A stretch of 64,000 nt of DNA from DASULK01 sp036381835 (lineage in GTDB: Bacteria > Actinomycetota > Actinomycetes > Mycobacteriales > Micromonosporaceae), in the NCBI GenBank assembly GCA_036381835.1, contig DASVCA010000102.1:1-64000 (forward strand). Reading direction: 5' to 3'. A program made the translations under genes and the position numbers. The notes under the pieces were generated by a model, which saw only the letters and a program-made list of their open reading frames with translations, was not told the DNA's origin and ran no database searches. Shown in pieces: positions 27,065 to 37,916 of this stretch (position 1 is the first letter of the stretch; every line of letters begins with the position of its first letter).

Positions 27065-28024
27065 ATGGCCAAGCCATTCGCCTCCTCGGCCGATTTGGAG
27101 GAGAAGACCGAAACGTTGGAGGTGCTCGCCGACGGCGTGTACGCGCTGACCGCCGAAGGCGACCCGAACGTCGGCGCGGTCGAAGGAGAGGACTTCCTCA
27201 TCGCCTTCGAGGCGCGGGCCACGCCGGTGATGGCCCGCCGGTGGCTGGACCGGCTGCGGGAGCACACCGACAAGCCGGTCCGGTACCTCGTGCTGTCGCA
27301 CTACCACGCGGTACGGGTACTCGGCGCGTCCGCGTTCGACGCCGAGGTGATCGTCGCCCACGAGCAGACCCGGCGGCTGATCGCGGAACGGGGCAAGGAG
27401 GACTGGGAGTCCGAGCGCGGCCGGATGCCGCGGCTTTTCACCGGTGAGGAGACGATTCCCGACCTGACCTGGCCCACCGTCACCTTCTCCGACCGCCTGA
27501 CCATCGACCTCGGCGGCGACCGGGGCGAGGCGGTGCTGCAGTTCTGCGGCCGGGGGCACACCGCCGGCGACATCGTGCTGTGGCTGCCCAAGCAGCGGGT
27601 GCTGTTCGCCGGCGACCTGGTGGAGGCACAGGCCGCGCTCTACACCGGCGACGCCTTCCACACCGACTGGTCGACCGGCACCTTGGACCGGGTCAGCGCG
27701 TTCGGTGCCGAAGCGCTCGTCGGCGGTCGGGGCGCGGTGGCCCGAGGATCCGCGGCCGTCACCGCCGCCGTCGAACAGACCCGTGACTTTCTGCTGGTGA
27801 TGCGGACCAAGGTGGGCGAGGTGCACGCGAGCGGCGGGACGCTCAAGGAGGCGTTCGAGGCGACCCACGAGGCCCTGGCACCGCGCTACGGCAAATGGCC
27901 GATCTTCGAACACTGCCTGCCGTTCAACGTGCAGCGGCTGTGGGACGAGTTCAACGGCATCGACTGGCCACGGATCTGGACGGCGGACCGGGACCGCGAG
28001 GTATGGGAGGAGTTGCAGGGATGA
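27065..28024 (+). CDS. metallo-beta-lactamase-fold protein with altered metal site
   Basis: 319 residues from the ATG at 27065 (AAAGGA upstream). MBL fold: VYALTAEGDPNVGAVEGEDF, the SHYHAVRVLGA segment, GRGHTAGD, LFAGDLVE. The usual HxHxDH motif here reads His79-Tyr-His81-Ala-Val83-Arg84, so the Asp and last His that would hold the second metal are absent. His165 and Asp184 remain. One metal or a changed chemistry is expected. It lies between the importer and the FAD hydroxylase, overlapping the latter by four bases, so it probably acts in the same aromatic pathway. Substrate unknown. Confidence 0.82.
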   Translation: MAKPFASSADLEEKTETLEVLADGVYALTAEGDPNVGAVEGEDFLIAFEARATPVMARRWLDRLREHTDKPVRYLVLSHYHAVRVLGASAFDAEVIVAHEQTRRLIAERGKEDWESERGRMPRLFTGEETIPDLTWPTVTFSDRLTIDLGGDRGEAVLQFCGRGHTAGDIVLWLPKQRVLFAGDLVEAQAALYTGDAFHTDWSTGTLDRVSAFGAEALVGGRGAVARGSAAVTAAVEQTRDFLLVMRTKVGEVHASGGTLKEAFEATHEALAPRYGKWPIFEHCLPFNVQRLWDEFNGIDWPRIWTADRDREVWEELQG

Positions 28025-29694
28025 CTGGCTCCGTGGATGGCTCGGACCGGGTGATCGTCATCGGCGCCGGACCGGTCGGACAGACCGGGGCGCTGCTGTT
28101 GGCCCGATGGGGCATCCCGGTGACCGTGGTGGACGAGCGCCCGGCCCGTGACCTCATCGGCTCCAAGTCGATCTGCCAGCAGCGGGACGTGCTGGACATC
28201 TGGGAGGCGGTGGGTGCCGGTCGGCAGATCGCCGACGAGGGGGTCACCTGGGAGCGGGCGCGCACCTACTATCGCGACCAGGAACTCTTCTGCGTGACCT
28301 TCACCGACCGGGGCCGGTCGCCGTTCCCGCCGTTCGTCAACATCTCCCAGTCGCGCACCGAAGCGATCCTCGACGAGCGGATCACGGCGAACCGGTTGAT
28401 CGATGTGCGCTGGGGGCACCAGGTCACCGCGATCGCCCAGGACGAGGACGGCGTCACGGTGACCTGCCGCACCTCGGAGGGCGAGCGGTCGTTGCGGGCG
28501 GCCTACGTGCTCGCCTGTGCCGGTGCCCGAGGCGACGCGGTACGCAGCATGCTGGGCCTGACCTTCGGCGGTCGTACCTTCGACGACCACTTCCTCATCT
28601 GCGACATCCGGGCCGACCTCGGCGATTGGGCGCATGAGCGCCGGTTCTACTTCGACCCGGAGTGGAACCCGGGCCGGCAGGTGCTGATCCACCCCTGCCC
28701 CGACTCCACGTATCGGATCGACTGGCAGGTGCCGGGCGACTTCGACCTGGACACCGAACGTGACAGCGGTCGGCTGAACGAGCGGATCCGGCAGATCATC
28801 GGCGACAAGCCGTACGAGGTGGTCTGGTCGTCGGTGTACCGGTTCCATGCTCGGCTCGTCGACCGCATGTGCGTCGGCCGCGTTCTCGTGGCCGGTGACC
28901 TAGCGCACCTGGTGGCCCCCTTCGGCGCCCGCGGCCTGAACTCCGGCGTGCCGGATGTCGAGAACGCGGCCTGGAAGGTCGCGTTCGTGATGCGCGGCTG
29001 GGCACCGCCGGCGCTGCTGCGCACGTACGAGACGGAACGGGTCGCCGCTGCGTCCGAGAACCTGGCGGTGACCAGCGCGACCATGGACTTCCTGGTTCCC
29101 CAGACCGAGGCGGCCTGGGCGCGCCGCAAGGAGATCCTGGAGCAGGCGCTGGTCGATGCGCAGGCTCGCGAGAACGTCAACTCCGGGCGGCTGGCGGAGC
29201 CGTTCTGGTACGTCGACTCGCCGCTGACCACCCCGAACCCGACCCGGGTGTTCTCGGGCCGGCCGCCTCGGGGCGAGACGCCGCCGGTCGTGCCCGGGGT
29301 GCTCGTGCCGGACGCGCCGGTGAGTGTGGCGGGCGAGCCGGGCGTGACGCGGCTGCGGGAGATCGTCCGCGACGGACTTCTGGTGCTCACCACCGGCGAT
29401 ACCGCCGCGGCGCGCGCCGCGGTGAGCGGGGTGACTCGGGCGCCGTTGCGGGTGCTGGCGCTCGGGAACATCGACCGGACCGGCGTGCTCGCCGAGGCGC
29501 TGGACGTCCGGCCCGGCGAGGCGTGGGTGATCCGTCCGGACGGTCACGTGGCGGCGGTGGTGCCGCACGACGACGACCGCGCGTTGGCCGCCGCGGTGCG
29601 TCGCAGCCTCGGCATGTCCGACGAGTCGATCGAACGGACGGTGGTGTCCCGGCAGCGGGACGCCGTCCCGTCCGTCGCCGCGGCGGCCGAGTGA
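28021..29694 (+). CDS. FAD-dependent aromatic hydroxylase (MhpA/PheA-like)
   Basis: 557 residues. Class A flavin monooxygenase: FAD motif GAGPVGQTGALLLARWG, the region around GSKSICQQRDVLD, the second FAD motif VAGDLAHLVAPFGARGLNSG followed by VENAAWKV, and a C-terminal thioredoxin-like domain (~430-540) as in phenol and 3-(3-hydroxyphenyl)propionate hydroxylases. It should add oxygen to a phenolic ring with NAD(P)H. ATG overlaps the preceding stop. It ends the importer operon before a strong terminator. The substrate is presumably the ligand of the importer. Confidence 0.88.
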   Translation: MTGSVDGSDRVIVIGAGPVGQTGALLLARWGIPVTVVDERPARDLIGSKSICQQRDVLDIWEAVGAGRQIADEGVTWERARTYYRDQELFCVTFTDRGRSPFPPFVNISQSRTEAILDERITANRLIDVRWGHQVTAIAQDEDGVTVTCRTSEGERSLRAAYVLACAGARGDAVRSMLGLTFGGRTFDDHFLICDIRADLGDWAHERRFYFDPEWNPGRQVLIHPCPDSTYRIDWQVPGDFDLDTERDSGRLNERIRQIIGDKPYEVVWSSVYRFHARLVDRMCVGRVLVAGDLAHLVAPFGARGLNSGVPDVENAAWKVAFVMRGWAPPALLRTYETERVAAASENLAVTSATMDFLVPQTEAAWARRKEILEQALVDAQARENVNSGRLAEPFWYVDSPLTTPNPTRVFSGRPPRGETPPVVPGVLVPDAPVSVAGEPGVTRLREIVRDGLLVLTTGDTAAARAAVSGVTRAPLRVLALGNIDRTGVLAEALDVRPGEAWVIRPDGHVAAVVPHDDDRALAAAVRRSLGMSDESIERTVVSRQRDAVPSVAAAAE

Positions 29695-29771
29695 GCCGAC
29701 GATCAGCCGAACAGGCCCGAACGCGACGGTCGTCCGCTTGACGAAAGAGTGGGCCTGACCGGCTGCGACAC

Positions 29772-29804
29772 GGCGCCGCGGCCACCGGAGGTGGCCGCGG
29801 CGCC
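29772..29804. terminator. strong bidirectional terminator
   Basis: A perfect 15-base stem (GGCGCCGCGGCCACC / GGTGGCCGCGGCGCC) with a three-base loop, between the FAD hydroxylase gene and the convergent small gene at 29822. Confidence 0.88.
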
Positions 29805-29821
29805 TCGCACGTGCCCTGGGC

Positions 29822-30106
29822 TCAACTCGTGCGATCCTCGATCTCGGTGCCCGCCTCGCCGGGTCGGGCCCCGATCGCCTGCTCGGCCGCCATGCCCCCG
29901 GTGCTCTCGTCGCCCAGGTCGAGGCTGCTGCGCGGTATGTCCCGTACGTCGCGCAGGCGTCCCTCGCCCGCTCCCGGGCCGGCCGCCCGCGAATCGCCTG
30001 TCCGGTCCCTGCTGGTCGAATCGGGGTCGAGGCGCCTACCGGCCCGCTCGGCCGGCATGTGATCGGCCCGCGCCTTGGCGACGCGCCTGAGGTCGTCGTT
30101 GCCCAT
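29822..30106 (-). CDS. hypothetical hydrophilic protein
   Basis: 94 residues; ATG with an excellent GGAGGGG site. It is highly charged and probably disordered, beginning GNDDLRRVAKARADHMPAER, with no signal, membrane segment or recognised family. The ribosome site, the terminator placed just after it and the convergent position support a real gene. Function unknown. Confidence 0.6.
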   Translation of the reverse strand: MGNDDLRRVAKARADHMPAERAGRRLDPDSTSRDRTGDSRAAGPGAGEGRLRDVRDIPRSSLDLGDESTGGMAAEQAIGARPGEAGTEIEDRTS

Positions 30107-30258
30107 GGTCCCCTCCGGGGTCTCGGTCTGCGGCGTCCGCCGAAGCGGGTCGCCGCGCTGTCGACTCCGCTACCCGTAGGCATCCCCGACCGCCTGGCAG
30201 GTAAACCCCGGCCCGGTCGCCCGACCGCCGCCCGCCCCGGGCGGCCTTTCCGCGCAGC

Positions 30259-31854
30259 CTACGCCTGCCAGCGAACCGTGCCGCCGACCACCGTGACGGC
30301 GACCCGCGCCTCTCGCAGCGTCACCGGGTCGAGTTCGAACGGATCGTCGGGCAGTGCGATGAAGTCGGCCAGCATGCCCGGCCGCAGCCGCCCCTTGAGA
30401 TGCTCCTCCTGGGAGGCGTAGGCGGGGGCGGTCGTGTAGGCGTGCAGCGCCTGCTCCAGCCGCAGGCGTTCCCCGGGTTGGAAACCGCCGGGCGGATCGC
30501 CGTCCGGACGCTGTCGGGTGATCGCCGCGTGCAGCCCGTGGAACGGGTTCGGGTCCTCCACCGGCGCGTCGGAACCGAACGCCACCGTCGCCCCGGTATC
30601 GATCAGGCTTCGCCACGCGTACGACGCCAGCCGCCGATCGGCGAGCAGGGCGCAGACCAGCGGGAGGTCGCTGGTGCAGTGGGTGGGCTGCATGGAGGCG
30701 ATGACGCCGATCCGGGCGAACTCGCCCACGTCGGCGGGCTGCAGGTGCTGGGCGTGTTCGATCCGGTGGCGCAGCCGCAACGGGCCGCCGGCGACTGCCT
30801 GCCGTTCCTGCCACCTGCCGTAGGCACGCAGCACCATCCGGTTGGCCGCGTCGCCGATCGCGTGCGCCGCGACCGCGATGCCCGCGTCCGCCGCGCGGAC
30901 GACGAGCTGCTCGAACTCCTCGGCCGGGGTCACCGCGATGCCGTGATTGTCCGGCTCGCCATGGAACGGCTCGCTCATCAGGCAGGTGTGCGAGCCGAGC
31001 GCGCCATCGGTGTAGATCTTCACCGGGCCGGTACGCAACCACCGGTCGCCGTCGCCGGTCGCGCGACCGGTCTCGATGGCGGTGTCGAGCGCGACCCGCG
31101 GAATCAGTTTGTGCACCCGCATCGGGAGCTCTCCGCGGGCGTACAGCGTCTCCAACGCCGCCCGGCAGTCCTCCCCGTCGATGTCGTGGATTCCGGTGAG
31201 TCCGAGCCCGAGCAGGTGGGCCAGTCCGGCGCGGAGCTGGGCGACCAGATCGCCGGGCGACTCCTTCTCCATGATCTGCCGCAGCGGATCCGCTGCGGCT
31301 TCCCGAAGGATTCCGGTCGGTTCGCCCCGCTCGTCGCGGACGATCTCGCCGCCGATCGGATCCGCCGTCCCGGAGTCGACGCCGAGACGGTCCAAGGCGA
31401 GCGAGTTCACCCACACGGTGTGCCCGTCGATGCTGGGCAGCGCGACCGGACGGTCCGGGCACACCCGATCGAGGTCGTGGCGGGTCGGTTGCACCGGGTG
31501 ATCCCACTTGTGGCGGTCCCAGCGGCCGCCGAACAGCCAGGCCCCGGCCGGCAGCGTCCCGGCTTTGCGTCGGACGAGCTCAAGCGCTTCCGCGAGGCTA
31601 CGGGCGCCCCGCAGATCCACCTGATCGAGCCCGCGCGAGAACGACGCCGCGTGGATGTGGCTGTCGGTCAGGCCGGGCAGCACCGTCATCCCCGCCAGAT
31701 CGACGCGCCGGGCACCGGCCCCGGCCTGCTCCCGGCACTCGTCCCGGCTGCCCACCGCGACGATCCGCTCCCCGCGGACGAGCAGGGCTTCGGCGCGGGG
31801 ACGCGTGGGGTCGAGGGTGTGGATCAGGGCGTTCTCGTAGAGAGTGGCGGTCAC
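30259..31854 (-). CDS. amidohydrolase family protein (YtcJ-like)
   Basis: 531 residues from a GTG with AAGGAGG. Metal-dependent hydrolase of the amidohydrolase superfamily, YtcJ/Amidohydro_3 branch. It has the PGLTDSHIHAASF motif with the HxH pair, VKIYTDGALGSHTC, AAHAIGDAANRMVL, RIEHAQHLQP, a late Asp in AFGSDAPVEDPNPF, and the C-terminal GRLRPGMLADFIALPDDPF. It is cytoplasmic. Relatives hydrolyse N-substituted formamides or cyclic amides; the substrate here is not known. It stands alone, followed downstream by the small gene at 29822. Confidence 0.88.
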   Translation of the reverse strand: MTATLYENALIHTLDPTRPRAEALLVRGERIVAVGSRDECREQAGAGARRVDLAGMTVLPGLTDSHIHAASFSRGLDQVDLRGARSLAEALELVRRKAGTLPAGAWLFGGRWDRHKWDHPVQPTRHDLDRVCPDRPVALPSIDGHTVWVNSLALDRLGVDSGTADPIGGEIVRDERGEPTGILREAAADPLRQIMEKESPGDLVAQLRAGLAHLLGLGLTGIHDIDGEDCRAALETLYARGELPMRVHKLIPRVALDTAIETGRATGDGDRWLRTGPVKIYTDGALGSHTCLMSEPFHGEPDNHGIAVTPAEEFEQLVVRAADAGIAVAAHAIGDAANRMVLRAYGRWQERQAVAGGPLRLRHRIEHAQHLQPADVGEFARIGVIASMQPTHCTSDLPLVCALLADRRLASYAWRSLIDTGATVAFGSDAPVEDPNPFHGLHAAITRQRPDGDPPGGFQPGERLRLEQALHAYTTAPAYASQEEHLKGRLRPGMLADFIALPDDPFELDPVTLREARVAVTVVGGTVRWQA

Positions 31855-31928
31855 GATCCTCCTTTTCGGTCGCCACAGCCGCGGGTGGCCGGGTGGCGGA
31901 CGGTCGCCCGCCCGCCACCCGCTTCGGC

Positions 31929-34310
31929 TCAGCCGCGGCCGTTGGACCTCGGCAGGCCCTTGTCCAGGCCGGCTCGGCGTAGCGCGTCCGCAAGCGCGCC
32001 ACCGGCGAAGTTGTCGCGATCGGAGCGCCGGCCGCCACGGCCCGCCGCGCCGGCGCGGCCGGCCCCGCGGTCGCCGCGCACCGCGCCGGTACGGTCCGTG
32101 CCGCCCCGGCGTGCTGCGCCTCCGGGGGCCGGTTCGTCATCGAGTCGCAGGCTCAGCGAGATCCGCCGCCGCGGCACGTCCACGTCGAGTACCTTGACCC
32201 GTACCACATCCCCGGGCTTGACCACGTCCCGCGGATCCCGGACGAAGTCGTGCGACATCGCGGAGATGTGCACCAGCCCGTCCTGGTGGACGCCGATGTC
32301 GACGAAGGCGCCGAACGCGGCCACGTTCGTGACCACCCCTTCCAGCACCAGGCCCGGCTTGAGGTCCTCGATCGTGTCCACGCCTTCGGCGAACACCGCG
32401 GTGCGAAACGCCGGGCGCGGATCTCGGCCGGGCTTCTCCAGTTCCTTGAGGATGTCGGTCACGGTGGGCAGGCCGAACCGCTCGTCGACGAACGCGGCCG
32501 GATCGAGCTTGCGCAGCAGTTTCGTGTCGCCGATCAGCGTCGGCAGCTCCCGGCCGGTCGCGGTGAGGATGCGGCGGACCACCGGGTACGCCTCCGGGTG
32601 CACCCCGGACGCGTCCAGCGGGTCGTCGCCGTCTCGGATGCGCAGGAAGCCGGCGCACTGCTCGAACGCCTTCGGCCCCAGCCGCGGCACCTGCTTGAGT
32701 TCCCGCCGGTCCCGGAACGGCCCGTTGGCGTCCCGGTGCAGCACGATGTTCTCCGCGAGTCCCGGCCCGATGCCGGACACCCGGGCGAGCAGCGGCGCGG
32801 AGGCCGTGTTGACATCGACTCCCACCGCGTTCACACAGTCCTCGACGACCGCGTCGAGCGAGCGGGACAGTTTGAGTTCCGACACGTCGTGCTGGTACTG
32901 CCCGACCCCGATCGACCGCGGGTCGATCTTGACCAGTTCCGCGAGCGGGTCCTGTAGGCGGCGGGCGATGGACACCGCGCCGCGCAGCGACACGTCCAGG
33001 TCGGGCAGCTCCTGCGCGGCGTAGGCGGACGCCGAGTACACCGACGCTCCCGCCTCCGAGACCATCACCTTCGTCAGATTGAGCGACGGGTGCGCCCGGA
33101 TGAGATCGGCGACCAGCTTGTCGGTCTCCCGTGAGGCGGTGCCGTTACCGATCGCCACCAGCTCCACCCTGTGCGCCCGGGCGAGACGGGCGAGGGTCTC
33201 GATCGACTCCGCCCACTCCCGGCGCGGCTCGTGCGGATAGACGGTCGTGGTGGCGACGACCTTGCCGGTCCCGTCGACCACCGCCACCTTGACCCCGGTA
33301 CGCACACCCGGGTCCAGCCCCATCGTCGGGCGGGCACCGGCGGGCGCGGCCAACAGCAGGTCACGCAGGTTCCCGGCGAAGATCCGCACCGCCTCGTCCT
33401 CGGCGGCCTGCCACAGTCGCATGCGCAGGTCGGCGGCGAGGTGAATGAGGATCCGGGTACGCCACGCCCAGCGCACCGTGTCGGCCAGCCAACGGTCGGC
33501 CGGGCGCCCCTGGTCGGCGATGCCGAAGCGGCGGGCGATCTCCCGCTCGTAACGGCTCGGTCCCGGCGTCGGCTCCGCCGGAGGCTCCTCCGGTTCCAGG
33601 GTGAGGTCGAGGACGCCCTCCTTCTCGCCCCGGAACATCGCCAGGACGCGGTGTGAGGGCAGCGCGGTGAACGGCTCGGCGTAGTCGAAGTAGTCGGCGA
33701 ACTTCGCGCCGCTCGCTTCCCGGCCGTCCCGTACGCGGGAGACCAGGCGCCCCCGCGACCACATCTGCTCGCGCAGCGAACCGATCAGGTCGGCGTCCTC
33801 GGCGAACCGTTCCACGAGGATCGCGCGGGCCCCGTCGAGCGCCGCCGCCAGATCGGCCACCCCGCGGTCGGCGTCGACGAAGCCGGCCGCCTCCGTGCGC
33901 GGATCACGGGTCGGGTCGCCGAGCAGCAGGTCGGCCAGCGGCTCCAGGCCGGCTTCGCGCGCGATCTGCGCCTTGGTCCGCCGCTTCGGCCGGTAGGGCA
34001 GGTAGATGTCCTCCAGCCGCGCCTTGGTGTCGGCCGCGCGGATCTGCGCTTCCAGTTCCTCCGTCAGTTTGCCCTGATCGCGAATCGACTCCAGGATCGC
34101 CGCCCGCCGCTCCTCCAGCTCGCGCAGGTAGCGCAGCCGCTCCTCGAGAGTGCGCAGCTGGCCGTCGTCCAGCGCTCCGGTCGCTTCCTTCCGGTAGCGC
34201 GCGATGAACGGCACGGTGGCCCCGCCGTCGAGCAGGTCGACCGCGGCCCTGACCTGCTCGACGCGTACGTCGAGCTCCTCGGCGATGCGTTGCAGTACAG
34301 AGGTGGTCAC
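31929..34310 (-). CDS. tex: Tex-family RNA-binding transcription accessory protein
   Basis: 793 residues. Domain order as in Tex: N-terminal helical region (VDLLDGGATVPFIARYRKE, TGALDDGQLRTLEERL), YqgF-like nuclease fold (MGLDPGVRTGVKVAVVD), helix-hairpin-helix repeats (ARVSGIGPGLAENIV), and a C-terminal S1 RNA-binding domain (GVVTNVAAFGAFVDIGVHQD). A basic Gly/Arg-rich tail follows. Tex proteins influence transcription and stress tolerance through RNA binding. GTG start. Monocistronic, separated from the sdh operon by its terminator. Confidence 0.95.
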   Translation of the reverse strand: MTTSVLQRIAEELDVRVEQVRAAVDLLDGGATVPFIARYRKEATGALDDGQLRTLEERLRYLRELEERRAAILESIRDQGKLTEELEAQIRAADTKARLEDIYLPYRPKRRTKAQIAREAGLEPLADLLLGDPTRDPRTEAAGFVDADRGVADLAAALDGARAILVERFAEDADLIGSLREQMWSRGRLVSRVRDGREASGAKFADYFDYAEPFTALPSHRVLAMFRGEKEGVLDLTLEPEEPPAEPTPGPSRYEREIARRFGIADQGRPADRWLADTVRWAWRTRILIHLAADLRMRLWQAAEDEAVRIFAGNLRDLLLAAPAGARPTMGLDPGVRTGVKVAVVDGTGKVVATTTVYPHEPRREWAESIETLARLARAHRVELVAIGNGTASRETDKLVADLIRAHPSLNLTKVMVSEAGASVYSASAYAAQELPDLDVSLRGAVSIARRLQDPLAELVKIDPRSIGVGQYQHDVSELKLSRSLDAVVEDCVNAVGVDVNTASAPLLARVSGIGPGLAENIVLHRDANGPFRDRRELKQVPRLGPKAFEQCAGFLRIRDGDDPLDASGVHPEAYPVVRRILTATGRELPTLIGDTKLLRKLDPAAFVDERFGLPTVTDILKELEKPGRDPRPAFRTAVFAEGVDTIEDLKPGLVLEGVVTNVAAFGAFVDIGVHQDGLVHISAMSHDFVRDPRDVVKPGDVVRVKVLDVDVPRRRISLSLRLDDEPAPGGAARRGGTDRTGAVRGDRGAGRAGAAGRGGRRSDRDNFAGGALADALRRAGLDKGLPRSNGRG

Positions 34311-34355
34311 GTTGTTCGAGCCCGCCTTCCCCAGGTGAATGTCGCGTTGAGCATT

Positions 34356-34398
34356 GTGCCGCCTGCCCCGGTCCGAAGCGGACCGGGGCAGGCGGCAC
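34356..34398 (-). terminator. terminator of the sdhCAB operon
   Basis: A perfect 20-base stem (left arm begins GTGCCGCCTGCCCC) with a three-base AAG loop, 30 bases beyond the sdhB stop. It is very stable and should end sdh transcripts before the tex gene. Confidence 0.92.
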
Positions 34399-34427
34399 TC
34401 GACAGAGCAGGCGGGAGACCGGCGGCG

Positions 34428-35170
34428 CTACCGGCTGCTGCGGGTCGCGTTCAGGTAGTCGCGGTTGAGCCGGCCGATGGCGGTCAGCGGGATGCCCTTC
34501 GGGCAGGCCGCGGCGCACTCCCCGGTGTTGGTGCAGCCGCCGAACCCCGCCTCGTCGTGCGCGACGACCATGTCGACCACCCGCGAGTCCCGTTCGGGCT
34601 GGCCCTGGGGGAGCAGCCCCAGATGGGTGACCTTCGCGGCCATGAACAGCATTCCCGAGCCGTTCGGGCAGGCCGCGACGCAGGCGCCGCAGCCGATGCA
34701 GGTCGCCGCGTCGAACGCCGCGTCCGCGTCCGCCTTCGGCACCGGGACGGAGTGGGCCTCCGGGGCGCTGCCGGTCGGGGCGGTGATGTAGCCGCCCGCC
34801 TGGATGATCCGGTCGAACGCGCTGCGGTCCACCACCAGGTCCTTGACCACCGGGAAGGCGGCGGCGCGGAACGGCTCGATGACGATGGTGTCGCCGTCCT
34901 TGAAATGCCGCATGTGCAGCTGGCACGTGGTGGTCGCCTTCTGCGGGCCGTGCGGCACGCCGTTGATCACCATGCTGCACATGCCGCAGATGCCCTCGCG
35001 GCAGTCGTGGTCGAAGGCGACCGGTTCCTCGCCCTCCAGGATCAGCCGCTCGTTGAGCACGTCGAGCATCTCCAGGAAGGACATGTCGGGGGAGACGTCC
35101 GTGACCTGGTACGTCACCATCCGGCCCGGGTCCTGCGGGCCCTTCTGCCGCCAGATGCGCAGGGTCAGAT

Positions 35171-35174
<4 letters not shown>
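34428..35174 (-). CDS. sdhB: succinate dehydrogenase/fumarate reductase iron-sulfur subunit
   Basis: 248 residues from the GTG that overlaps the sdhA stop (GTGA). It carries electrons from the flavoprotein to the membrane cytochrome. N-terminal plant-type ferredoxin region with DCREGICGMCSM for the [2Fe-2S] cluster. The C-terminal part has CIGCGACVAACP and GGCTNTGECAAACPKGIPL, providing cysteines for the 4Fe and 3Fe clusters. It is the last gene of sdhCAB, followed by a very strong terminator. Confidence 0.95.
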
Positions 35175-37108
<1,934 letters not shown>

Positions 37109-37109
37109 G

Positions 37110-37838
37110 TCAGCCCACCAATCCGCTGAGTACGGCGAAGGGCACCGACAGGTAGCCGGCGCAGAGCAGGACCGCGACGACGAGAGCCACGGCGCGCGCC
37201 CGACGCTCCCCCCGGGCGGTCTGCTGTCCGAGGGTGCGCAGCGCGCTGTAGATCCCGTGCCGCAGGTGGAACCCGAGCGCCACCACCGCCAGGGCGTAGA
37301 AGAGCGTCACGTACCAGCGGGCGGGGGCGAAGTCGGCGACCACGTTGGCGTACGGGCTGTGCGGGTCGGCGACCGGGTTCAGGTGCCCGGTGGTGAGGTC
37401 GAGGAGGTGGTAGATGACGAACAGTGCGATGATCACCCCACCCCAGCGCATGGTGCGGGCGGCGTAGCTGCCCTGCACCGGCTTGCGGTGGACGTAGCGG
37501 ACCGGCCGGGCCCTGCGGGCGCGTACCGTCAGGACGGTGGCGGCCCAGATGTGGCCTACGACGGCGAGGAGCAGCACCACCCGCTGCAACCAGAGGAAGC
37601 CGGAGTGCGGCAGCAGCGGCGCGCCGAGTTCGCGCAGCCATCCGGCGTACTCGTCGAACGATGTACCGCCGAAGAAGATCTTGAGGTTGCCGAGCATGTG
37701 CGCGATGAGGAAGAGCACCAGGAGGATGCCGGTCACCGCCATCAGCGCCTTCATGCCGATACTGGAGCGCAGCGGTGCCTGCCCGGCCTTCCCGGCCGCA
37801 CCGGCACGGATCGGCGACCGAGTCGTCGTCACAGTCAC
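37110..37838 (-). CDS. sdhC: succinate dehydrogenase cytochrome b subunit
   Basis: About 242 residues from the GTG at 37838; a TTG at 37847 is an alternative. No ribosome site precedes either, and TAGCTT lies where a -10 box would make the GTG leaderless. Five membrane segments are predicted, with haem-ligand histidines in LFLIAHMLGNLKIF, VVGHIWAA, FVIYHLLDLTTGH and LGFHLRHGIYSA. This is the single cytochrome b subunit that anchors SdhAB and reduces menaquinone. First gene of sdhCAB, divergent from a LysR gene. Confidence 0.92.
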   Translation of the reverse strand: MTVTTTRSPIRAGAAGKAGQAPLRSSIGMKALMAVTGILLVLFLIAHMLGNLKIFFGGTSFDEYAGWLRELGAPLLPHSGFLWLQRVVLLLAVVGHIWAATVLTVRARRARPVRYVHRKPVQGSYAARTMRWGGVIIALFVIYHLLDLTTGHLNPVADPHSPYANVVADFAPARWYVTLFYALAVVALGFHLRHGIYSALRTLGQQTARGERRARAVALVVAVLLCAGYLSVPFAVLSGLVG

Positions 37839-37897
37839 GCGCGTCAAGCTAGGAGGGACAACGATCAGTCGTCCAATTCATGGTTGAGGCGGTGTCG

Positions 37898-37912
37898 ATA
37901 GCTCTAGGTTAT
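37898..37912. promoter_or_regulatory. ATA-N9-TAT dyad, candidate LysR site
   Basis: A T-N11-A type dyad (ATAGCTCTAGGTTAT) four bases before the LysR GTG and about 60 bases upstream of sdhC. It fits the generic LysR-binding pattern and autoregulation. The evidence is the pattern and position only. Confidence 0.35.
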
Positions 37913-37916
37913 TGAA

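Noticed and set aside
30400..33024. 874-residue open frame on the plus strand
   Set aside because: It is antisense to the amidohydrolase and Tex genes, has no recognisable domain, and is rich in Arg/Ala/Pro as expected of high-GC shadow frames.
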